A stretch of 20,404 nucleotides of DNA. Origin: an uncultured Peptococcaceae bacterium. GTDB taxonomy: Bacteria; Bacillota; Peptococcia; Peptococcales; Peptococcaceae. Numbering within the stretch: the first letter of the stretch is position 1; every line of letters starts with the position of its first letter. The DNA lies in NCBI GenBank assembly GCA_937922955.1, contig CALAKO010000231.1, positions 1-20,404 on the forward strand. Direction: 5' to 3'. This document shows, in pieces, positions 15,246-20,404 of the stretch. A program made the translations under genes and the position numbers. The notes beneath the pieces are model-generated. The model was given only the letters and a program-made list of their open reading frames with translations. It did no database searches and had not been told where the DNA came from.

Positions 15246-15617
15246 TTACGCATTCACGTGACAGGTTTCGATCCGCGCATCGACAGGTTCCTGTTTCATA
15301 ACATACTGCTCTACAATGTCACGTGCGATCTTTTTATCTACATAACCAAACATTACTGGATCAACAGCAATGCCAGCTACTTCGACGGTAGGTTCTGCAT
15401 AGCAATAACCCATGCAGCCTGTTGCTTTTAACTCTACATTGTCAAGGCCATTTTCTTCGATAGCCGCTTCAATAACATCCAAGACTTCTTTTGCACCAGT
15501 GGCTATTGCGCAGGTCCCCATTGCCACTCGAATTTCGATTGGGTTATCTTGTGCTTGCTGCAAACTATCGTGTTTTGCTTTTAACGCTTCATAAGAATTT
15601 AAACGTTCACTCATCAT
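15246..15617 (-). CDS. hndB: HndB-type thioredoxin-fold ferredoxin-like subunit
   Basis: This 123-aa protein lies between hndA and hndC, as in the hndABCD operons of Desulfovibrio. It has a helical N-terminus (1-26) and a thioredoxin-like domain with MGTCAIATGA (C36) and TGCMGYCYAEP (C68, C72). Only three cysteines fall near the usual ligand positions: the first Cys of the C-x4-C motif is Ala32 and the second is shifted by one. A lone Cys sits near the C-terminus (ETCHV). This is usual for HndB relatives, so cluster binding is uncertain. ATG at 15617 overlaps the hndA stop; the ATG at 15614 has better spacing to GAGGAGG. It corresponds to the N-terminal domain of longer HydB proteins. Confidence 0.88.
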   Translation of the reverse strand: MMSERLNSYEALKAKHDSLQQAQDNPIEIRVAMGTCAIATGAKEVLDVIEAAIEENGLDNVELKATGCMGYCYAEPTVEVAGIAVDPVMFGYVDKKIARDIVEQYVMKQEPVDARIETCHVNA

Positions 15618-16108
15618 ACATCCTCCTCTTCAATGTAGTAGCTTTGGATGATTTCTTTTACCTTATCACGTGTTACATGGCCATAAACCTTGCCATCGAT
15701 CGAAACAACAGGAGCCAAGCTACAGGCACCAAGGCAATGAACCTGTTCCAAAGTGAACATGCCATCTTCGGTCATTTGGCCAATTTCAACACCAAGTTCT
15801 TCTTTAACCACATCGAGAATGCGTTCGCCGCCTTTTACAAAGCAGGCAGTCCCCATGCAAACAGAAATTGTATGACGACCTTTTGGCTTCATTGTGAAGA
15901 ATGAATAGAAGGTAACAACACCATAAACTTTCGCTGCCGGTACACCAGTCTTTTCAGCTACATAAATCTGCAATTCTTTTGGCAGATAACCGAACAAACC
16001 TTGTGCGCGATGGAGGATCATGATCAAATGGCTTGGTTTATCCTCAAAGGAGGCGATGTATTCATCAAGCTCATTTAATTTGTTTCTGTCTAACATTTCG
16101 TAATTCAT
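15614..16108 (-). CDS. hndA: NuoE-like [2Fe-2S] subunit (HndA/HydC)
   Basis: This 164-aa protein has the helical N-terminal bundle of NuoE (residues 8-75, with AQGLFGYLPKELQ and the motif YGVVTFYSFF) and a thioredoxin-like [2Fe-2S] domain with C84-x4-C89 (CMGTAC) and C125-x3-C129 (CLGAC). It is complete in length and motif. In the complex it passes electrons between the flavin subunit and the iron-sulfur chain, and it is required for bifurcation in related enzymes. It is the first gene of the operon. The ribosome binding site is AAGGGGTG. Its end overlaps hndB by four bases. Confidence 0.94.
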   Translation of the reverse strand: MNYEMLDRNKLNELDEYIASFEDKPSHLIMILHRAQGLFGYLPKELQIYVAEKTGVPAAKVYGVVTFYSFFTMKPKGRHTISVCMGTACFVKGGERILDVVKEELGVEIGQMTEDGMFTLEQVHCLGACSLAPVVSIDGKVYGHVTRDKVKEIIQSYYIEEEDV

Positions 16109-16136
16109 TGTAACACCCCTTAAATGTGCACGTTTG

Positions 16137-16167
16137 TGTTCAAGCAGTTCTAGCTATTGCTTAAACA
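16137..16167 (-). promoter_or_regulatory. Inverted repeat in the hndABCD leader
   Basis: On the minus strand TGTTTAAGCA (16158-16167) and TGCTTGAACA (16137-16146) form 10-base arms with one G-U pair, separated by 11 bases. It lies about 15-45 bases after the predicted transcription start and well before the ribosome binding site. It could be an operator or an RNA hairpin. It does not match the Rex consensus. Confidence 0.5.
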
Positions 16168-16189
16168 TCTTACTTCTACTTCTTGCTAC

Positions 16190-16218
16190 ATTATACAATA
16201 TCCACCAAATTTTCGGAA
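16190..16218 (-). promoter_or_regulatory. Promoter candidate of hndABCD
   Basis: On the minus strand a perfect -10 box TATAAT (16190-16195) is preceded at 17 bases by TTCCGA (16213-16218), a weak -35 that may need an activator. The 206 bases between hydF and hndA contain no clear terminator, so some read-through from the maturation operon is possible. Confidence 0.55.
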
Positions 16219-16314
16219 CATTTTTATTTTCACCATTATTTAGAAGATTTTATCGAACATCCATGATTTCCTGATACAATAGTTATGTACTATGATTATG
16301 ATAAAGATATCATA

Positions 16315-17505
16315 TTAATACACAATTTCGTCTAATATTCCAGTAAGATAAGCAATAACAATGCCATAATTACTTATTGGCACATTGTGTTTTTTTGCCT
16401 TAATAATGCGATTCTGCACCAATTTTCGATTTACCATGCAAGCACCACATTGAATAATCAAATCATACTTGGATAAGTCATCTGGGAAATCCGATCCTGC
16501 AGCGATATCAACCGAGATATTCTCTCCCACCCGTTTACGCAATAAGTTTGGAATCTTTACTCGACCAATGTCCTCTTCCAGCGGAGCATGGCTGCACAAT
16601 TCAGCAATTAAAATATGTGCATCTGATGGAAGGGATGCGATAGTTTTCGCTCCTTCAACGTAAGTCGATAAATCGCCCTTAAGCCCTGCAAACAGTACAG
16701 AGAATGATGTCAGAAGGGTATCAGCTGGTTTATGCTCATGAACAAAGGCGAAAACCTGGGAATCTGTAATGATAAGCTTTGGCGGTCTTTTTAAAGCATC
16801 CAACGCATCAACAAAATGATCCGGTGTCACAGAAAGAATCTGGCATCGTTTATCCAGCAGTTCTCTCAAAGTCTGGACCTGTGGCAAAATCAGCCGCCCT
16901 TTTGGAGCTTGAATATCCTGTGGCATTACCAGCATGACCATATCTCCATCGTTAACCAGGCCATTGGTAATCTCCGGTTCTTCCTTATGTGGATTCACCG
17001 AAGCCAGTTTGTATCTAAGCGCTGTCATGTCGTCGCGATGATTGATGTTGACGCAAAGCGGTTCATCATCAACCAAATCAGCCACCTTTGTTAACCATTC
17101 CTCATCTGGTGTGCGAAGATCACATTTGCTGACCACAGCAACAACAGGTGTATTCTGTTCTTTAAACATAGCAACCCATCGTGCTTCGTCCGTCAAATCT
17201 TCTTCATCAAACACTACAACTGCAATATCGGTTTTTTCTGATGCGTGGGCAGTACGCTCCATACGCAAAACACCCAGGTCACCCGATTGATCGTCAAATC
17301 CAGCAGTGTCCAAGAGCGTGCATGGACCAAGTCCATGCAGCTCTATATTTTTTTGAACAACATCGGTTGTCGTACCCGCCACTGGCGAAACAATGGTGAC
17401 ATCCTGATCGGTAAATGCATTAATAAGGGTTGACTTCCCGCTATTGCAACGTCCGAAAAAACCAATATGCAATCGGTTGGCTGTTGGCGTATCTTGCAGG
17501 CTCAT
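16315..17505 (-). CDS. hydF: [FeFe]-hydrogenase maturation GTPase HydF
   Basis: This 396-aa protein is the scaffold on which the 2Fe subcluster is completed before transfer to the hydrogenase. The N-terminal Era-like GTPase has GRCNSGKS (18-25), DTAG (66-69) and SKCD (126-129). The C-terminal iron-sulfur domain has C304-x-H306 and C353-x2-C356, the usual HydF ligand motif. The residue before the CxxC is Gln352 instead of the more common His. GAGGAGGG precedes the start and the gene lies 23 bases after hydG. It is the last gene of the maturation operon. Confidence 0.96.
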   Translation of the reverse strand: MSLQDTPTANRLHIGFFGRCNSGKSTLINAFTDQDVTIVSPVAGTTTDVVQKNIELHGLGPCTLLDTAGFDDQSGDLGVLRMERTAHASEKTDIAVVVFDEEDLTDEARWVAMFKEQNTPVVAVVSKCDLRTPDEEWLTKVADLVDDEPLCVNINHRDDMTALRYKLASVNPHKEEPEITNGLVNDGDMVMLVMPQDIQAPKGRLILPQVQTLRELLDKRCQILSVTPDHFVDALDALKRPPKLIITDSQVFAFVHEHKPADTLLTSFSVLFAGLKGDLSTYVEGAKTIASLPSDAHILIAELCSHAPLEEDIGRVKIPNLLRKRVGENISVDIAAGSDFPDDLSKYDLIIQCGACMVNRKLVQNRIIKAKKHNVPISNYGIVIAYLTGILDEIVY

Positions 17506-17528
17506 ATTCTTCCCTCCTCTACACTTGA

Positions 17529-18947
17529 TCAGAAGCGGAAATCACGTTCACCATGTTCCATTTGGGCCAGATATTCTTCCGTCTTTTGACGAACATTATC
17601 GCGTGGAATTTGTTTCAACTGTTCTTGAATTACTTTTTCACCAATTGCACGAGTCTCAGGAGATGCATAATCCAGCAGGAATTCTTCTAACGTTAACAAT
17701 GCGTTTGGATGGCAGCAGTTTTGAATTTCACCAGCTTTGCACAAGCTCATGAATCGGTCACCGGTACGTCCTGCACGATAACATGCTGTGCAGAAGCTTG
17801 GGATATAGCCCATGCCCATCAGCCATTGCACCACTTCATCCAGCGTGCGGTTGTCGCTGACATCAAACTGAGCGGAATTTTCTTCTTCTGGTTCTGGTTC
17901 AACATATCCCCCAACACTAGTACGAGAAGCCCCACTGATTTGGCTGATACCAACGTGTAATGCACGTCCGCGTACTTCCTGATTTTCACGGGTAGAGATG
18001 ATCATCCCAGTATATGGAACAGCAATACGGATGCAGGCAATGATCTTGATGAAAGTATCGTCATCAATACCGTTATCAAATTCATCTGGGTCAATATCGT
18101 CGGCATGTTTAACGCGAGGAACGCTGATGGTATGTGGACCAACACCATGAACGGCTTCCAAATGTTCCGCATGCATCAACAACCCTGCAAATTCATAACG
18201 ATACAGTTCCAAACCAAAGAGCACACCCAAACCAACATCATCAATACCGCCTTCCATAGCACGGTCCATGGCTTCAGTATGCCATGCATAGTTGTGCTTT
18301 GGTCCTGTTGGATGAAGGTTTTCATAACTTTCTTTATGATAGGTTTCCTGGAAAAGGATGTACGTTCCGATTCCAGCTTCTTTCAACATGCGGTATTCAT
18401 CCACAGTAGTCGCTGCGATATTAACATTAACGCGACGAATAACACCATTATCATGGGTGGTTTCGTAAATAGTCTTGATGCAGTCAAGAATGTATTCGAT
18501 TGGATTGTTCACTGGGTCTTCGCCAGCTTCGATGGCCAAACGCTTATGCCCCATGTCCTGCAAGGCACGAACTTCTGCTGCCACTTCTTCCTGCGTTAAT
18601 TTTTTACGGGAAATGTGCTTGTTCTTTGCATGATATGGGCAGTACACACATCCGTTAACACAGTAGTTGGACAGATACAGTGGTGCAAACATAACAATAC
18701 GATCACCGTAAAAGTCCTTTTTAATTTGCTCTGCCAATGCCATGATTTCTTTGTTCTTTTCAGGATCGTCGCAAGCCAAAAGAACAGAGGCTTCTCTATG
18801 ACTCAAGCCTTTGCGCAACTTTGCTTTTTCAAGGATTTGGTCAACAAGAGCAAGATCGTCCTTGTGTGCATCGGCATAAGCCAGTGTGTCTAAAATTTCC
18901 TGATGATTAATGAATTCTTCTGCTTTTAATGATTTTGGATTATACAT
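17529..18947 (-). CDS. hydG: [FeFe]-hydrogenase maturase HydG (tyrosine lyase)
   Basis: This 472-aa radical SAM enzyme splits tyrosine to give p-cresol and the CO and CN ligands of the H-cluster. The radical SAM motif is C96-x3-C100-x2-C103 (CVNGCVYC) and the second cluster motif is C386-x2-C389-x22-C412. Both are complete, which separates HydG from its relative ThiH. GGAG lies 9 bases before the ATG. It is the third gene of the TM1266-hydE-hydG-hydF operon. Confidence 0.97.
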   Translation of the reverse strand: MYNPKSLKAEEFINHQEILDTLAYADAHKDDLALVDQILEKAKLRKGLSHREASVLLACDDPEKNKEIMALAEQIKKDFYGDRIVMFAPLYLSNYCVNGCVYCPYHAKNKHISRKKLTQEEVAAEVRALQDMGHKRLAIEAGEDPVNNPIEYILDCIKTIYETTHDNGVIRRVNVNIAATTVDEYRMLKEAGIGTYILFQETYHKESYENLHPTGPKHNYAWHTEAMDRAMEGGIDDVGLGVLFGLELYRYEFAGLLMHAEHLEAVHGVGPHTISVPRVKHADDIDPDEFDNGIDDDTFIKIIACIRIAVPYTGMIISTRENQEVRGRALHVGISQISGASRTSVGGYVEPEPEEENSAQFDVSDNRTLDEVVQWLMGMGYIPSFCTACYRAGRTGDRFMSLCKAGEIQNCCHPNALLTLEEFLLDYASPETRAIGEKVIQEQLKQIPRDNVRQKTEEYLAQMEHGERDFRF

Positions 18948-18993
18948 AAAAATTACTCCTCTCTTTTGAGTCAGCCTTTAGCAAGCTTACTCA

Positions 18994-20046
18994 TTAGATC
19001 TTATAGTCTCCTCGGTCAACCACAGCTTCATAACCAATGTCCTGAAGCCATCGTGACAATGCTGCTACATTTTCAGCAGCTTCTCCGTCTAAAGTTGCTT
19101 TATTATCATATAAAGAATATTTTTTTCTCACCGACAACGGTGAAAGATTCGGCATTAATACATTTGCGCCAGCTTTCAATCCAGCCTCGCGTCCTTGCGT
19201 ACTTAACGTCGCCAATGCTGTTGTCGCAGGCAACAGCACATGAGGAAGCATCAGTCGAACCACCGCCAGCATCCACAGCGTATCATCTAAAGTGCCCGGC
19301 TTCTCATGTTCGAACGGGGTATGATTAGCAGGTATAAAAGGCCCGATTCCTACCATCTGAGGATCAAAACGTTGCATATACCGCAAATCAGCAAGTAAAT
19401 GCTCCCACGTCTGGTAAGGAGAACCAACCATAATACCGCAACCAGTCTGAAAACCAATGTCTCTGAGATCGGCCAGACATTGCAGGCGATGCTGCAAGCT
19501 CATATCTGCAGGGTGCAGTTTTCGGTAATGGCTGTCTGTCGCTGTTTCATGACGCAGCAGGTATCGTCTTGCACCAGCACGATAAAGCTTTTCATAGCTC
19601 TCCCTTGAACGTTCCCCTAAAGACAGCGTTAACGCGCAATCTGGAAACCTCTCGGCCAGAGCACCAACCCATTCAACCAACACCTCATCACTGAAGAATC
19701 CGTCTTCGCCACCTTGCAGCACAAAAGTACGAAATCCTAACGAATAACCATGCTCGCAGCATTCCATCAAGTCGTCAAACGACAAACGATAACGCATGGC
19801 CAATTCATTGCTTCGTCGAATGCCGCAATACAAGCAGTCGTTCTTGCAGATATTTGATATTTCAATCAGTCCACGCAAGTAAACTTGGTTGCCATAGATT
19901 TCTCGCCGCACTTCATCAGCCTGTTGATACAAATAGGCATTTGATTCAGGCGAGCGCTCTGTATAGAGACGCAAAAAATCGTCATCAGATAACGACCGCG
20001 TCATTCGCAATGTATCAATGATATTGAACAGTTCGTTATTGCTCAT
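18994..20046 (-). CDS. hydE: [FeFe]-hydrogenase maturase HydE (radical SAM)
   Basis: This 350-aa radical SAM enzyme acts on the HydG-derived iron-CO-CN-cysteine synthon during H-cluster assembly. The motif C67-x3-C71-x2-C74 (CKNDCLYC) binds the SAM cluster, and LIEISNIC before it is typical of HydE. The remaining TIM-barrel segments (FVLQGGEDG, RHETATDSHYRKLHP) also match. The start lies six bases after the stop of the TM1266-like gene and the ribosome binding site is poor (TCAGGT), so translation is probably coupled to that gene. Confidence 0.96.
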   Translation of the reverse strand: MSNNELFNIIDTLRMTRSLSDDDFLRLYTERSPESNAYLYQQADEVRREIYGNQVYLRGLIEISNICKNDCLYCGIRRSNELAMRYRLSFDDLMECCEHGYSLGFRTFVLQGGEDGFFSDEVLVEWVGALAERFPDCALTLSLGERSRESYEKLYRAGARRYLLRHETATDSHYRKLHPADMSLQHRLQCLADLRDIGFQTGCGIMVGSPYQTWEHLLADLRYMQRFDPQMVGIGPFIPANHTPFEHEKPGTLDDTLWMLAVVRLMLPHVLLPATTALATLSTQGREAGLKAGANVLMPNLSPLSVRKKYSLYDNKATLDGEAAENVAALSRWLQDIGYEAVVDRGDYKI

Positions 20047-20052
20047 ACACGC

Positions 20053-20298
20053 TTATACCTGAGAATAACAAGCTTTAGCTGTAATACCTTCTAAACTGCC
20101 CACTTTACCAGTAAGACTGTTGATTTCATCCTGTGGTGCATCAACAACCAAGCAAATAATATTCATCTGTTTTTGGCGATACGGAATGCCCATACGCCCG
20201 ACAATATACTCGCGAAAATCATGCAAAATCGCATTTAACGCTTCCGTATCCGCTGATTGATTAACAATAATCCCCAACGTTGCAACTCTGGTCTCCAT
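20053..20298 (-). CDS. TM1266-type iron-only hydrogenase system regulator
   Basis: This 81-aa protein (METRVATLGIIVNQSADTEALN...) is a small ferredoxin-like/ACT-like alpha-beta protein of the TM1266 family (TIGR03959 type), found almost only beside hydEFG genes. Family members are named regulators because of structural likeness to the NikR C-terminal domain, but they lack a DNA-binding part and their function is unproven. The ATG at 20298 follows AAAGGAGGTC; an in-frame TTG at 20316 lies before that site and is rejected. It is the first gene of the maturation operon. Confidence 0.88.
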   Translation of the reverse strand: METRVATLGIIVNQSADTEALNAILHDFREYIVGRMGIPYRQKQMNIICLVVDAPQDEINSLTGKVGSLEGITAKACYSQV

Positions 20299-20318
20299 AT
20301 TGTGACCTCCTTTCAACT

Positions 20319-20345
20319 TTTCAAAACCTCATATATATTTTGAAA
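20319..20345 (-). promoter_or_regulatory. Inverted repeat in the leader of the maturation operon
   Basis: TTTCAAAA (20319-20326) and TTTTGAAA (20338-20345) are exact complements with an 11-base spacer. They lie between the predicted transcription start (near 20354) and the ribosome binding site. The spacer length is the same as in the hndABCD leader repeat. Confidence 0.45.
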
Positions 20346-20360
20346 CTTATACACAATTTA

Positions 20361-20389
20361 ATTTTACCATTAAACATACTCGAAATCAA
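20361..20389 (-). promoter_or_regulatory. Promoter of the TM1266-hydE-hydG-hydF operon
   Basis: On the minus strand TTGATT (20384-20389) and TAAAAT (20361-20366) are spaced by 17 bases. The leader to the first start codon would be about 55 bases. Confidence 0.65.
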
Positions 20390-20404
20390 AGAAAGAATAA
20401 TTTA

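Noticed and set aside
12006..15431. Several plus-strand open frames of 60-213 codons across hndB-hndD
   Set aside because: They are antisense shadows of well-supported genes with intact motifs, and none has a ribosome binding site or recognisable domain.
16137..16167. Rex (NADH sensor) operator before hndABCD
   Set aside because: The repeat has 10-base arms and an 11-base spacer, whereas Rex sites are TTGTTAA-N4-TTAACAA-like; I could not find a Rex-like site in this leader.

Overview
The window looks like the chromosome of an anaerobic, hydrogen-producing Firmicute (Clostridia or a close relative). The evidence is a T-box leader, strong GGAGG ribosome binding sites, YtrA-type GntR/ABC modules, an ECF-type S component and a complete [FeFe]-hydrogenase locus. 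I cannot name the genus from sequence alone. No rRNA, tRNA, insertion sequence, CRISPR array or phage gene was seen.

Left part (1-7,700). A GntR/YtrA regulator and the start of an ABC ATPase gene run leftward out of the window. Divergent from them is a T-box-controlled operon for a TrpXYZ-type amino-acid ABC importer (lipoprotein, permease, ATPase), closed by a perfect 17-bp hairpin. From the other side of that hairpin comes a second, complete GntR-ABC module: regulator, ATPase, ABC-2 permease, small DUF3592-like membrane protein and a 27-codon membrane peptide gene. Divergent from this module are xpt (xanthine salvage) and an ECF S-component-like membrane protein, each followed by a terminator.

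Right part (7,700-20,404), all on the minus strand. Read in the direction of transcription it is a full hydrogenase island. (1) TM1266-type regulator - hydE - hydG - hydF: H-cluster maturation. (2) hndA - hndB - hndC - hndD: a four-subunit NAD(P)-linked, probably electron-bifurcating [FeFe]-hydrogenase, closed by a terminator. (3) A three-gene operon: small thioredoxin-like [2Fe-2S] ferredoxin, a ferredoxin/degenerate-hydrogenase/FeS/PAS protein, and a SpoIIE-type PP2C phosphatase. (4) A metallo-beta-lactamase-fold protein.

Modules 1 and 2 together make and mature the enzyme. Module 3 looks like a dedicated redox or H2-sensing relay that ends in a protein phosphatase. It is the most interesting part of the window: the putative sensor keeps the four cysteines of the H-cluster cubane site but has lost the catalytic residues around them. 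Other points of interest are a tryptophan specifier paired with an unexpected T-box discriminator base, matching inverted repeats in the leaders of the two hydrogenase operons, a HydF with Gln in place of the motif His, and the 27-aa membrane peptide.
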